A stretch of 64,000 nucleotides of DNA from Opimibacter sp041746735 (GCA_041746735.1 JBGTGP010000017.1:62001-126000); one strand, 5' to 3'. Shown: positions 44,701-53,822, counted from the first letter of the stretch. Numbers and translations: made by a program. The notes: generated from the sequence alone by a model not told the origin.

Positions 44701-47455
44701 ATTCAATGCCAATGGTTCTGTTCCCTGTGGGATTGGTAGCAGTAAGTGTTCTCACGGAGTCGATTACAACGGACAGGCATTGGGCATCTAGTAAATTGTC
44801 GGTTGTTGCATCAACAGATATATCATAGGTTAGCCAGAAATGATTTTTTCCCGGCAAAAGTGATTGTGTTCCTGTTATGATAAATTCGCCATCAGGCGCG
44901 GCAATGGTATTGCCAAACTGGATACCGGCGGAAAACTGGCTGTTCGTCCCGGTATAGAAGAGTTTGGCTGCCGTGATATCCATCCCCGGGTGGGTAGAGC
45001 CTTCGGTGCTAAAGGTAAAAGACGAAACTTCCAACGGGAAAAGATTTCCATTGGTTACGATTTCCACTTTAATGATTTCCTGATCTGTCTGATCAGGCGC
45101 GACCTTACTCCAGTTGTTCTGGACGGTATTGGCAGATATAAAAACCATAGGTGCCGGTATGTACTCAATTGGGGTTTCCCACATCCCGCGACCGTAGGTA
45201 GCGGCCCGCAGTTTACTTTTGGATGGATCCGGAGCGTAATAGATTTCGATTTCGCCAATACGGACATTCGGTAGCCCGCTGGAGTAGGGTCTCCATTCTT
45301 CTTCGCCTTTCTTGAAGTATACGCCCAGCTCTGTACCGGCAAAGAGTTCTATCTCGCCGGTAGCCTGATGATTTTGAACGACAGAATACACCGGGATAGG
45401 GGGGAGTCCGTTTGAAATGTTGGTCCAGGATGCACCTTTATCTTGTGTTTGGTAGACACCAGGATGGGAATAGCTGCTAAAGGCTACCCAAACCGTTGCC
45501 GGATCATCATGGCGGATGGCGATGGATTGCACATCAGCATTTCCCACAGGAATGCCGCTGGAAACCGAAGTCCATGTTGTCCCGCCATTCATCGTTTTCC
45601 AGACGTTGGATGGGCCTGAGATATACAAGGTCTGTGGGTCAGAGGGTGCGATGGCCATAGCCCGGATCTTACCACCCACATTCAGGGATGAAATGACGTC
45701 CCAGTCATTCCCCCGGTTTACAGTCTTCCACACTTCTGAATACCCTGCGTAAAGGATTTGAGGATTTTGCGGGTCGATGATAAAAGGTGTAATCCAGGCA
45801 CCATCAGAAGCTGGTGAAATGTTTTGCGCATTTTGCCAGTGATTGAGTGTGCGGTCAATCGCACCGAAGTACAAGGTGCTATACTGAATGTTGACATTGG
45901 TATAATCGATCAGACACTCCATACCATCACCACCACGTACATCATGCCACACTTCACCGGAAAGAAGTTTAGTGCCATTATCCTGAAGTCCGGTAATAAT
46001 ATCCCCAGGATCCGTCTGCGATACACTCAACCGGTACATCTGACTGATTTCAATCCCATTCGTCCTGTCTGTCCAGTTGCTGCCATTATTCGTGGAAACA
46101 TATATGCCTCCATCATTGCATTCAAACAGATCTCCATTCTTACGAAAGACCAGATTGTGTTTGTCGGCATGCACGGCCTGTACACCATCGCCCCACCAGT
46201 GATTGACGATACTCCACGTGAGACCACCGTCGGTAGAACGCCAGGTATTGACACCACCGACCAATACCACATCAGCATTGATGGGTGAAGCAGCCATAGC
46301 CAGGTCGTACCATCCTTGTCCGCCTGTACCAGCACCACTGGATTCCCATCCCAGCATATTTTTACTGGCCCCGCTAAATACCTGTGTGAAGGAAACTCCG
46401 CTATTCTCAGATTTGTAGATGCCGAGTAGACCGCTTTCCCCATTTGACATCACCGCATAGACCCGGTCGGGTTGCTCAGGCGAGACCGCCAGTTCTACAC
46501 GATGGCCATCGGGATCACTGAAAGCAGGACTGAAGGTTATGCCATCGGTAGAGCGGTGTATTCTGCCATTTTTTGTTGCGCCGTAAATCATATTGGAATT
46601 ACCGGGATGAAATTCCATATCAATAAATTCTGTAGTCGTGAGCCGGGTATTCCACGTAGTTCCACCATCGGTGGTTTTGTATACCCCCACCGTTGTTGCT
46701 GCGATCAGCACTTCAGGTTGGTTAGGGTCCATCAGGAGGCGGTTGGTCATGCGGCCCTCATAAATCGTATAGGTAAGTCCAGTCGCATTCCAGGTCAGAC
46801 CGCCGTCTGTGGATTTGAGGACTCCGATGCTCCGGTTGTCCCAACCATCGCGATCCCCGGTGGCGATATAAATCGTGCGGGAGCTTTCATAATCAGGGGC
46901 TATGGCAATATCACTGACCGCCAGAACACCATTGTTGTCCGTCAGGCAGGTCCAACTTGCTCCATGATCGGTCGTGACCCACAGGCCTCCTGCAGCCGCG
47001 CCCACCCACCAGATATTGAGATCAGTAGGATGAAATGCCACACAATTTAATCGCCCGATACCGGCGTATCCACTGAACGAACTGCGTGGACCTAATGCAC
47101 TCCAGTTGCCCGTACTACCGGGTGATCTTTGGGGTCGGGTACTTTCATATTCTTCCCGAAGGGTCAGCGCGGATTTTTTAGGAAATGCGCCGGTTTGCTT
47201 TTCGATACGGCTTTCCAATTCATATTCCCAACGTTTGAACTGTTTCCAGCCTGAAGCTTTTTTGGTCACCCCATTTTCAGTATAGGTTCCTCTTTGGACA
47301 TTAAAAGGGGCCCAATAGGTTTCAAAGGCTTGTTGATAATCATAGAGGGTCAATTCTTCTTGCGGAATATGGGCCGGAAGATGACGAAGCCAGGGTTGGC
47401 CATAGGTAGTGGAACAGAAAAGGAAGATCCAGACTGTCAGGGAGACAAACTTCAT
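41741..47455 (-). CDS. Giant T9SS-secreted Asp-box (sortilin/VPS10-like) protein with GEVED domain
   Basis: A 1904-residue surface or secreted protein. Signal peptide at 1-19. Residues about 130-770 form Asp-box/BNR beta-propeller repeats (STDGGLTWN, KTTDGGTTWN, STNNGSNWT, TMNGGTTWTS and others), as in sortilin-N proteins. A GEVED domain covers about 925-1055 (WVDWNKDGNFDDASE ... GEVEDYSLFI). Next come NHL-unlike beta regions, then Ig-like segments (about 1600-1810). The C terminus (from about 1825, IPNPASTELLIEVP ... GKRVKRVVKI) is a type A T9SS sorting domain. Probably adhesive or glycan-interacting; no peptidase or lyase residues were recognised. It is followed upstream by thrS, 120 bp away. 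Confidence 0.9.
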   Translation of the reverse strand: MKFVSLTVWIFLFCSTTYGQPWLRHLPAHIPQEELTLYDYQQAFETYWAPFNVQRGTYTENGVTKKASGWKQFKRWEYELESRIEKQTGAFPKKSALTLREEYESTRPQRSPGSTGNWSALGPRSSFSGYAGIGRLNCVAFHPTDLNIWWVGAAAGGLWVTTDHGASWTCLTDNNGVLAVSDIAIAPDYESSRTIYIATGDRDGWDNRSIGVLKSTDGGLTWNATGLTYTIYEGRMTNRLLMDPNQPEVLIAATTVGVYKTTDGGTTWNTRLTTTEFIDMEFHPGNSNMIYGATKNGRIHRSTDGITFSPAFSDPDGHRVELAVSPEQPDRVYAVMSNGESGLLGIYKSENSGVSFTQVFSGASKNMLGWESSGAGTGGQGWYDLAMAASPINADVVLVGGVNTWRSTDGGLTWSIVNHWWGDGVQAVHADKHNLVFRKNGDLFECNDGGIYVSTNNGSNWTDRTNGIEISQMYRLSVSQTDPGDIITGLQDNGTKLLSGEVWHDVRGGDGMECLIDYTNVNIQYSTLYFGAIDRTLNHWQNAQNISPASDGAWITPFIIDPQNPQILYAGYSEVWKTVNRGNDWDVISSLNVGGKIRAMAIAPSDPQTLYISGPSNVWKTMNGGTTWTSVSSGIPVGNADVQSIAIRHDDPATVWVAFSSYSHPGVYQTQDKGASWTNISNGLPPIPVYSVVQNHQATGEIELFAGTELGVYFKKGEEEWRPYSSGLPNVRIGEIEIYYAPDPSKSKLRAATYGRGMWETPIEYIPAPMVFISANTVQNNWSKVAPDQTDQEIIKVEIVTNGNLFPLEVSSFTFSTEGSTHPGMDITAAKLFYTGTNSQFSAGIQFGNTIAAPDGEFIITGTQSLLPGKNHFWLTYDISVDATTDNLLDAQCLSVVIDSVRTLTATNPTGNRTIGIEYCQAGSIEPDWEYIAGVAMGEVIQLSGKGTGGYQDFSSSVIDMQIGVSQDITVTIESPYFSDELLIWVDWNKDGNFDDASEKVFSSGVLGSASYTTSFAPPPGAKTGLTRMRIRLNDTENGSNNLPCGNASWGEVEDYSLFIYAPDPCGPLHYFAHNVRNIPGDYVRLEAEGTVIPTSEWDNANSGPQDIGFEFEFECEFFHQFVLNTNGFVKLGSTPPSAAALFFDGPRSKQGGPFNNNHPQDVNILSPLNLDLTGEEGSTEYRVYTSGSSPYRVCTIQFRNVTEATSDPLPHYTRMEFQIKLYETSNIIEFVYGDWTPSGHMDDFRTAACGIKGSGRQADQLLLLNKGALESWDQVRFANTSFFYAEGINYSSPPESPAPDEGRTLRFVPLYKRDLSVGEIYALGEASVYYSSPQTVSVQIINVGKDTMSDIPVSLRIGGANTQDKTIFITSLAPGHSAIVPFSGYRPDSLGLATFEISLPDDDHAELNQKEWAQQTGEYSVNYADAGSPAIGLLVPDGEEWTYFASYHVAGTAEVKAVKAFIPYHQSNTGQTVFGVVLNDQGEIAAQSELYVIQPADLGTWITFNFSIPLLVMESNFYAGLSVTSSDQEYYMPGVQVEDPQRPETFYRSSIDGSGLSPFYSGHRLMIGAELAPTPPAPGITSSSSPVCIDDNTTLTLSGHSGHIQWQSSEIGMDNWAKATTGAGMNTPVYTTPPLLAGMQYRAEINQPTFPSVYSNVSVVEVIDRPADAGLIMGDTILCQDGDPILYTIDEIQYAESYEWTLPPGATGSGTDRIIEVTFGDAALSGTISVSGRNAGCSGGPSSLDILVLEKPVKPVIVAIDHILISDAPAGNQWYNEHGPIEGATEPEFIATENGTYYVIVTLEECVSEPSNTIQLVISAVDHIRPDWTFRAIPNPASTELLIEVPEIEGLFLLSIMNHSGQTVYVEKLSGKKLIQVEHFLSGVYFIQLENKSGKRVKRVVKI

Positions 47456-47575
47456 AATGTATCCAAATAATTAAGTGGAAAATGAAAGACCTGCCGAAAG
47501 GTAGTGAATAGGCATGATTTCCATACCTGTTCAACCAGGAAGGGTACAGATGAATACGAAAAAGTAAACCAGCGA

Positions 47576-49504
47576 TTAGTTTTTCTCGATTTCTGCATTC
47601 ATCATAGAGATGAATGCAGCCACATCCAGGGCACCTTGGTCCCCTTGCCCCTGCTTGCGTACAGCTACTTTACTTTCCTCCATTTCTTTGTCACCCGCGA
47701 TCAGCATGAAGGGTACTTTTTTCAACTCTGTGTCCCGAATCTTGCGACCGATCGTTTCATTCCGGTCGTCGATGTATCCGGATAGTCCTGCAGCTTCAAG
47801 TTGGGCCAGCACTTCTTTGCAATAGGCTATATGCCCTTCACCGATCGGTAGAAGGGCAAATTGTTCTGGTACTAGCCAGAGTGGAAGCTTGCCTGCTGTG
47901 TGTTCGATCAGTATGGAAATAAAACGTTCCATACTGCCGAATGGAGCTCTGTGAATCATCACCGGCCTGTGTGGCTGATTGTCTGCGCCGATGTATTCTA
48001 ATTGGAATCGCTCCGGCAGATTATAATCTACCTGGATGGTGCCCAGTTGCCATGAACGGCCTATGGCATCCCGGATCATAAAGTCCAGTTTGGGGCCATA
48101 GAAAGCAGCTTCACCCGGCACCTGCTCAGCCTCAAGCCCTGCTGCGGCCACTGCATCAATAATAGCCTGTTCAGCTTTCTCCCAGTTTTCCGGATTACCA
48201 ATATATTTTTCAGGTTTTGACAGATCCCGTAGTGATATCTGGGCCGTAAATTTTTCAAATCCGACACGCGCCAATACCAGTTTGGTGAGATCCAATACAT
48301 CCAGAAACTCATCCCGCACCTGATCTGGTGTGCAAAAGATATGTGCATCATCCTGAGTAAAGCCCCGCACTCTGGAAAGGCCATGCAACTCACCGCTTTG
48401 TTCGTAACGATATACCGTTCCAAACTCTGCGATTCGGAGCGGCAAATCCCGGTATGAGTGGGGCTTGTGTCCATAGATCTCACAATGATGCGGGCAGTTC
48501 ATCGGCTTGAGTAAAAACTCTTCACCCTCCCGCGGGGTATGGATGGGTTGAAAACTATCCGTACCATATTTTTCATAATGTCCGGAAGTCACGTAAAGTT
48601 CTTTCTTACCTATGTGGGGTGTCATGACCTCCTGGTAGCCACGCTTAGCTTGTTCCTGACGAAGAAACTGCTGGAGCCGGTTTCTCACGATCGTGCCTTT
48701 GGGCAGCCATAATGGGAGACCTGCACCAACTCGCTCCGAGAATGCAAATAACTCGAGTTCTGCGCCTATTTTGCGGTGATCTCGCTTACGGGCTTCTTCC
48801 AGTAATGCGAGGTATTCGGTAAGTTCTTTTTGCTGTGGAAAGGTGACACCATAAATCCGCGTAAGTTGCTTGCGGGTTTCATCGCCACGCCAATAGGCTC
48901 CGGCGATATTGGTGAGCTTGACCGCTTTGATTTTTTCAGTATTTGGGATATGCGGACCCTTGCACAGATCTGTAAATTGGCCTTGTTGGTAAAAAGTTAT
49001 ATCACCATCTGCAAGGTCTTGCAATAGCTCGACTTTGTATTCATCACCTTTTTCACTGAAGAAGGCGATGGCCTCTGCTTTCGACACATTTCGGCGTCGA
49101 AAATCATTTTTTTGTCTGGCCAGTTCCAGCATTTTAGCCTCGATGGCGGGTAATTCGTCCGGGGACAGGCTCCGGTCTGCCAGATCCACGTCGTAATAAA
49201 AACCGGTCTCTACCGGAGGACCAATGCCGAATTTGATGCCGGGATAGAGTGATTCAAGTGCCTCGGCCATCAGGTGCGCTGAACTATGCCAGAAGGCATA
49301 CTTCCCTCCATCGTCATTCCAGGTGAGGAGTTGTAGCGTTGCATCCGAGGTGATCGGACGGCTTGCGTCCCATATTTCGCTATTCACTTTGGCGGCCAAT
49401 ACATTTCGTGCCAGCCCTTCACTGATGGATCTGGCGATGTCCATAGAGGAGGTACCCTCAGCATATTCCCGAACGGAGCCGTCGGGCAGCGTAATCTTGA
49501 TCAT
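47576..49504 (-). CDS. thrS: Threonyl-tRNA synthetase
   Basis: A 642-residue class II synthetase. In order: TGS domain (MIKITLPDGSVREYAEG), editing domain with HSSAHLMAEAL and the zinc-binding cysteine/histidine set, catalytic domain with MNCPHHCEIYG and motif 2 (RIAEFGTVYRYEQSGELHG), motif 3 HRAPFGSMERFISILIEH, and the anticodon-binding domain (QFALLPIG ... RQGQGDQGAL). Length is normal. A -7 promoter box ends four bases before its ATG, again suggesting a leaderless mRNA. No T-box or leader attenuator could fit. Confidence 0.98.
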   Translation of the reverse strand: MIKITLPDGSVREYAEGTSSMDIARSISEGLARNVLAAKVNSEIWDASRPITSDATLQLLTWNDDGGKYAFWHSSAHLMAEALESLYPGIKFGIGPPVETGFYYDVDLADRSLSPDELPAIEAKMLELARQKNDFRRRNVSKAEAIAFFSEKGDEYKVELLQDLADGDITFYQQGQFTDLCKGPHIPNTEKIKAVKLTNIAGAYWRGDETRKQLTRIYGVTFPQQKELTEYLALLEEARKRDHRKIGAELELFAFSERVGAGLPLWLPKGTIVRNRLQQFLRQEQAKRGYQEVMTPHIGKKELYVTSGHYEKYGTDSFQPIHTPREGEEFLLKPMNCPHHCEIYGHKPHSYRDLPLRIAEFGTVYRYEQSGELHGLSRVRGFTQDDAHIFCTPDQVRDEFLDVLDLTKLVLARVGFEKFTAQISLRDLSKPEKYIGNPENWEKAEQAIIDAVAAAGLEAEQVPGEAAFYGPKLDFMIRDAIGRSWQLGTIQVDYNLPERFQLEYIGADNQPHRPVMIHRAPFGSMERFISILIEHTAGKLPLWLVPEQFALLPIGEGHIAYCKEVLAQLEAAGLSGYIDDRNETIGRKIRDTELKKVPFMLIAGDKEMEESKVAVRKQGQGDQGALDVAAFISMMNAEIEKN

Positions 49505-49508
49505 GGCG

Positions 49509-49516
49509 CAAAGGTA
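49509..49516 (-). promoter_or_regulatory. -7 promoter box ahead of thrS
   Basis: TACCTTTG on the minus strand, exact TAnnTTTG, four bases before the ATG. No TTG at the standard spacing; TTA lies 17 bp upstream instead. Confidence 0.5.
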
Positions 49517-49555
49517 AAATATTGGGCAGGCTGTAAGGTATGGGGTCCTGAATTC

Positions 49556-51007
49556 TTACTTCAATCGGACCACATCCCCTGCACAAACATGAGCAGGCAG
49601 CATGCAGGAAGAAAGAGGTGCCGGACCATCCGGATGCTGGTAGAGCGCCTGGCGTATACTTTGACGGCGCTGGAGCACGATCGTATTTTTCAAGGTTTCT
49701 TTTTCGGTCGGCGCAATGGTAAAAATCAGATGATCTGATTTTTTGGCAGTCGGCAGTGTATTTAAGCCCAACGCCGGTAGTGTAGATACCTGAAAGGTTT
49801 GGCGGATGGGTGGGGTAGGGACAGCCAAGGCTTCCGAAACAACTGCGGGAAGAAGTTCTTTTATCGTATGGCGAATCTCAAGTCGCTGTCCAATGGCCAG
49901 ACGGCTGTCGCGCAGACCATTCCAAAGCATAAGCTCCCGTACGGAGCATTTATGGCGTTGCGCAATGGCATACAGATTATCGCCCGAACGGACGACATAT
50001 TCTTTACTCGTGACGGTTATCTTATAGGTCTGACCATCCAGGGTGATGGTTTTGTTAGAAGCGATCATATCGTCCATAATCTCCGGAACGTCCATGGATC
50101 TGCGTGAGTTGAAAAGCTCAGCGGCAGTATAAGGAAGCACCAGTATATGTCCCGCCGGTGAGGCAGGTACATAATTCCGTACATAACAGGGATTGAGGCG
50201 TTTTACTTCATCGACTGTCAAACCTGATCGTCTGGCCACTTCTGTAATCGACATTCCTTCAAACACGGAGACCGATACCATGTCTCCCATGGCCAGTTCA
50301 GGATAAACAGGAATCAGGTTGTGTGCATCGTGAAAATGGACCAGATAACTGGCCGCAATAAATCCGGGAACATAACTCTGTGTTTCTGCAGGAAGGAAAC
50401 GTGACATTTTCCAATAGTCGTTAGTGCCGGCCCGTTTGATGGCTGAACGAACTCTTCCGGGCCCTGCATTATAGGCGGCCATGACGAGCTCCCAGTTGCC
50501 AAACATACCATAAAGCTGCTTGAGGTATTTGACGGCTGCTTTGGTGGATTTTTCAGGGTCCATGCGTTCATCCACATAGGAACTGATCTTAAGACCGCAT
50601 TCCCGGGCTGTGGGTTTCATAAACTGCCAGAGTCCACCGGCACCGGAGCGCGATATGGCAGTAGGATTCAGAGCGGACTCGACGATGGAGAGATACTTCA
50701 AATCCGTAGGAAGTCCTTCATCCGCTAATGCTTTCTCAAACATGGGGAAATAGACAGCAGCCCAGCCCAACATCGCGGAAGTATGGTCGGGTCGGCGATA
50801 GATATAGGTATTGAGATACGAGCGGACAGCGGGGTTATATGTGGGGGTCACGATCGTAACCGCTGTAGGAATGCGCTGCCGGATGATCTCTTCCTGAGCA
50901 TCCAGATGTGAGGATATCACTTCATCCGCGACAGGTTCGGTCCAGGCCAGCAGGCACAGAAGGCCTATGGAGGACACAAAGAGGCGACGTAGAAATATCT
51001 TGTTCAT
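49556..51007 (-). CDS. MltD-like lytic transglycosylase with LysM domains
   Basis: A 483-residue periplasmic peptidoglycan enzyme with signal peptide (start 51007, MNKIFLRRLFVSSIGLL). The SLT domain holds the catalytic glutamate in IVESALNPTAISRSGAGGLW and the family lines MKPTARECGLKIS and AAYNAGPGRVRSAIKRAG. Two LysM-type segments follow: a diverged one (FEGMSITEVARRSGLTVDEV) and a clear one (YVVRSGDNLYAIAQRHKCSV). It cleaves the MurNAc-GlcNAc bond to give 1,6-anhydroMurNAc. The anhydroMurNAc kinase gene anmK lies nearby on the same strand. Confidence 0.93.
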   Translation of the reverse strand: MNKIFLRRLFVSSIGLLCLLAWTEPVADEVISSHLDAQEEIIRQRIPTAVTIVTPTYNPAVRSYLNTYIYRRPDHTSAMLGWAAVYFPMFEKALADEGLPTDLKYLSIVESALNPTAISRSGAGGLWQFMKPTARECGLKISSYVDERMDPEKSTKAAVKYLKQLYGMFGNWELVMAAYNAGPGRVRSAIKRAGTNDYWKMSRFLPAETQSYVPGFIAASYLVHFHDAHNLIPVYPELAMGDMVSVSVFEGMSITEVARRSGLTVDEVKRLNPCYVRNYVPASPAGHILVLPYTAAELFNSRRSMDVPEIMDDMIASNKTITLDGQTYKITVTSKEYVVRSGDNLYAIAQRHKCSVRELMLWNGLRDSRLAIGQRLEIRHTIKELLPAVVSEALAVPTPPIRQTFQVSTLPALGLNTLPTAKKSDHLIFTIAPTEKETLKNTIVLQRRQSIRQALYQHPDGPAPLSSCMLPAHVCAGDVVRLK

Positions 51008-51211
51008 AGGATAATTCAAAAAAAGCAATTCCACACTTCTTCAACTGAAAGGGCTAAAGGTCGGTAAATATATGATACAGAGTGCTGTCTTGACCCCAAT
51101 GTTAACTTTTTATCGACTTTGTATATGTGTATTTTGCTTTAAATTAATGCTTTATACATCAGGCTAAAAACTATTGCTCAAAATTATTCTCCTATCCGGG
51201 TTGATTTGATG

Positions 51212-52201
51212 TTAAAACGGCAGTACACCTTGCAAACTTCTTTTTTCGTAAACGTCTACTACTTCCCGAATCGTATCCCCGAGGTCCCGGTAAGTCATGC
51301 CGGTCAGGGACATACTTTTAGATGCATCGTAGGTGAATGTCCCATATACCTGATGAAGGGCTTGCGTACCCAATGTTGAATCTTTCACCAGATTTTGAAG
51401 TCGCAATACGATGTGTGCCAGCCATTTTGGCGCCAGCCTGAATTTTTTTCTTAAACCAATCTCATGTGCAATCATGGCATACATATCCCGGTAGGTCATG
51501 TTAGCACCATTGATGATCCAACGTTCCCCGGTTAGAGACCGATTGATCAGTATATCCACAAATCGAACCACATCCCTTACATCTACAAACCCTGTCTGAC
51601 CCCCCGGATAAAAAGGCAGCTTGTATTTCACCTGATCAAAAATTTGCAGGCTGGACCTCTGCCAGTCACCTGCACCCACTATCACGGACGGGAGCACGAC
51701 CGACACTGGGAGGCCTTCTGCCGCACCACGCCATACCTCCAGCTCTCCAAGGTACTTCGACAAGCCATACGCTGTACTATATGATGTGTCCAGCCAGGGT
51801 GATGTTTCCGTAAGCGTTACCTGATCCTGTTCTTTGCCCAACGCGGCAATCGATCCGATATAGATCAGATGACTGACTGCATGGGCCAGACACGCATTGA
51901 CTATATGCTCAGTACCCGTCTGGTTAATGTCCAATAATTTGAATTGATCCTTTTTCCGATAGGATACCATACCTGCTGTATGGATGACTACTTCCTGGCC
52001 GGCGATAATGGCCAGCGTTTTTTCCTGATCCGGGAGTGATACTTGTTCCCATCGGATTCCTTCTCGCAAATGATCTGGAACATTGCCGACAGAACCCTGA
52101 CATGTAGCGGTGATGTACGGATATCCTTTTTGTCTGAACCAACGGATCATATAGGATCCCAACAAGCCGGTACCACCAGTAATGAGGAGTTTAGTATTCA
52201 T
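51212..52201 (-). CDS. NAD-dependent epimerase/dehydratase (extended SDR)
   Basis: A 329-residue extended short-chain dehydrogenase-like protein. The nucleotide-binding motif is TGGTGLLGSYMIRWF, the catalytic Tyr-Lys pair is in YGLSKYLGELE, and YIGSIAALG holds the expected serine. The closest architecture is dihydroflavonol reductase or UDP-sugar-type SDR; the substrate is not deducible. It overlaps the end of anmK by four bases (ATGA) and is likely translationally coupled to it. Confidence 0.88.
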   Translation of the reverse strand: MNTKLLITGGTGLLGSYMIRWFRQKGYPYITATCQGSVGNVPDHLREGIRWEQVSLPDQEKTLAIIAGQEVVIHTAGMVSYRKKDQFKLLDINQTGTEHIVNACLAHAVSHLIYIGSIAALGKEQDQVTLTETSPWLDTSYSTAYGLSKYLGELEVWRGAAEGLPVSVVLPSVIVGAGDWQRSSLQIFDQVKYKLPFYPGGQTGFVDVRDVVRFVDILINRSLTGERWIINGANMTYRDMYAMIAHEIGLRKKFRLAPKWLAHIVLRLQNLVKDSTLGTQALHQVYGTFTYDASKSMSLTGMTYRDLGDTIREVVDVYEKRSLQGVLPF

Positions 52202-53280
52202 CGGACGGCTCTAAAGATAGCCCCCCCGATCGTATCCCCCGCCGCACCGGTAATGGAGTCAATACCATATGGGACGTTTTGAAGTGTCATCCAACCCAGA
52301 ATCGCCATCAGCAAACATTCTTTAAAGTCAATCAGTATTTTTTCCGGTAGCTCAAATTGAAATCCATGAGGTTCTCCCAACAACCTGAGGCGTTGGATCA
52401 GATGATGGTTATGTGCACCACCTCCGGTCACCAGTATCCGGGCAGGGCCATGCATGTGCGGTATCAGATGATCCAGGATCATCCTTGAGATAGCTTCGGA
52501 GACGGACGCTAAAAGATTTTCTACAGGATGCTTTTCAGTTTCGAGATACTGGATCCATGTGGAGTATACGTGCTGATTGGACAATCCTCTGGGTGCACCC
52601 TCCTGTGCCGGATACATCGTCAACAGGCTGTGGACAACATCAGTCTGGATATTTCCTTTTGAGGCCATGTTTCCGCCGGAATCGAAAGACACGCCTGTTT
52701 TTGCCGCGAGAAAATTGAGGACCTGGTTGCAAGGCCCGATATCCCAGGCTTTCCATCGATCTCCGTGTAACCTCACGGATGCATTGACGATGCCACCAAG
52801 GTTGATGTAACCGTCATATCCGGTCAACAGGTGGCGATCCGCTACAGGTGCAAATGGTGCGCCCTGTCCTCCTGAGGCAATATCAGCAGCTCTGAAAGTT
52901 GTGATGGTGTCGAGTCCGGTCTCGACAACGATATGTGCACCACTGCCGATCTGGGTGGTAAAATCAAATTGGGGTTCATGAAAAACGGTATGCCCGTGTG
53001 ATGCAATCAGGTCAGCGGTGAGACGTTGCTCTTTCATCCATGTGGCAACAGATTGCCCTATATACCTGCCAAAACGAGCATCCAGTCTCATCAGGTCACG
53101 CCCGCTGAGTGAAGGTGCTTGTTGAAGTTGCTTCACCCATTCATCGGAATAGGATAAGGTTTGTGCTGCTTCAATGCACCAGGTGATCGAAGCGGCATCT
53201 CCTTCCAGCCGGCACAAGGCCATGTCCAGGCCATCCAGCGAGCTCCCGGACATACAACCGATGATGCGGATGGAGTTCAC
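52198..53280 (-). CDS. anmK: Anhydro-N-acetylmuramic acid kinase
   Basis: A 360-residue ASKHA kinase converting 1,6-anhydroMurNAc to MurNAc-6-phosphate for cell-wall recycling. The N-terminal phosphate loop GCMSGSSLDGLDMALC, the substrate region HGHTVFHEP, NLGGIVNASV, and the adenosine motif ILVTGGGAHNHHL are all present. Length is normal. It overlaps both neighbours by four bases, forming cytochrome c-anmK-epimerase. A lytic transglycosylase, whose product is its substrate, lies just downstream. Confidence 0.96.
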   Translation of the reverse strand: MNSIRIIGCMSGSSLDGLDMALCRLEGDAASITWCIEAAQTLSYSDEWVKQLQQAPSLSGRDLMRLDARFGRYIGQSVATWMKEQRLTADLIASHGHTVFHEPQFDFTTQIGSGAHIVVETGLDTITTFRAADIASGGQGAPFAPVADRHLLTGYDGYINLGGIVNASVRLHGDRWKAWDIGPCNQVLNFLAAKTGVSFDSGGNMASKGNIQTDVVHSLLTMYPAQEGAPRGLSNQHVYSTWIQYLETEKHPVENLLASVSEAISRMILDHLIPHMHGPARILVTGGGAHNHHLIQRLRLLGEPHGFQFELPEKILIDFKECLLMAILGWMTLQNVPYGIDSITGAAGDTIGGAIFRAVR

Positions 53281-53588
53281 TTGCTTTTGAGCGTATAAGT
53301 ATAGGCCGCGACAGCTTTTATTTCTTCAGCGGTGAGGATGCCCTCAAAAGGGGTCATCGTGTTTTTCCCTTTTGTGATCAGGACGATACGTTCGGCCTCA
53401 TTCAATTCGGAGAGCGTAATATCCTTGGATCCGTTGAGCCCCAGTTTACCATCCGCCCCATGACAAAGAGTGCAATATTTTTTATAGATCAACGCCCCAT
53501 CGGGTTTGCCTGATGCATCAGTGTGGGATTGGCCGGCGCAGGCAATGATCAGGATCAGGAAAAGCAATGAAATCAATGAGGTGTTCAT
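53277..53588 (-). CDS. Monohaem cytochrome c lipoprotein
   Basis: A 103-residue class I cytochrome c (cccA-like). The lipobox is IIACAG. Haem attachment is CTLCH near residue 45, and the distal ligand is the methionine of KNTMTPFEG. The start at 53588 gives a clean signal sequence; extensions farther upstream are not supported. It is first in the operon with anmK and the SDR gene, and the coupling to cell-wall recycling genes has no obvious functional reason. Confidence 0.92.
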   Translation of the reverse strand: MNTSLISLLFLILIIACAGQSHTDASGKPDGALIYKKYCTLCHGADGKLGLNGSKDITLSELNEAERIVLITKGKNTMTPFEGILTAEEIKAVAAYTYTLKSK

Positions 53589-53731
53589 ACAGGTGGATGT
53601 GTTGTGTATTTTCAATCGGACCCAAAAGTAACCAAAACCTTTTTTAGATGCCAGTCGAAGCGCAGCGAAGATTCCGACCGCAAGGCGGAAAGCAGCAGAT
53701 CGAAGCACCCCACTCACCCCACTCACCACAC

Positions 53732-53819
53732 TAAACTCCTAAACTCCTAAACTTCTAAACTCCTCAACTTCTAAACTCCTAAACTTCTAAACTCCTCAAC
53801 CTCTCAACCTCTCAACCTC
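53732..53819. repeat. Eleven-copy 8-bp minisatellite
   Basis: Eleven tandem units of the form t(a/c)aac(t/c)(t/c)c, beginning taaactcc and drifting to tcaacctc at the right end. A related pyrimidine-rich run (ccccactca-type, 53707-53731) precedes it. It is in a 315-bp gap between the cytochrome (minus) and pirin (plus) genes, so it separates divergent promoters. Confidence 0.85.
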
Positions 53820-53822
53820 TAC

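Noticed and set aside
49505..49555. T-box or threonine attenuator before thrS
   Set aside because: The -7 box lies four bases before the start codon, leaving no room for a leader RNA, and T-boxes are not expected in this phylum.
53589..53729. Upstream extension of the cytochrome c gene
   Set aside because: The translated stretch has no signal-peptide character. The lipoprotein signal begins at 53588.
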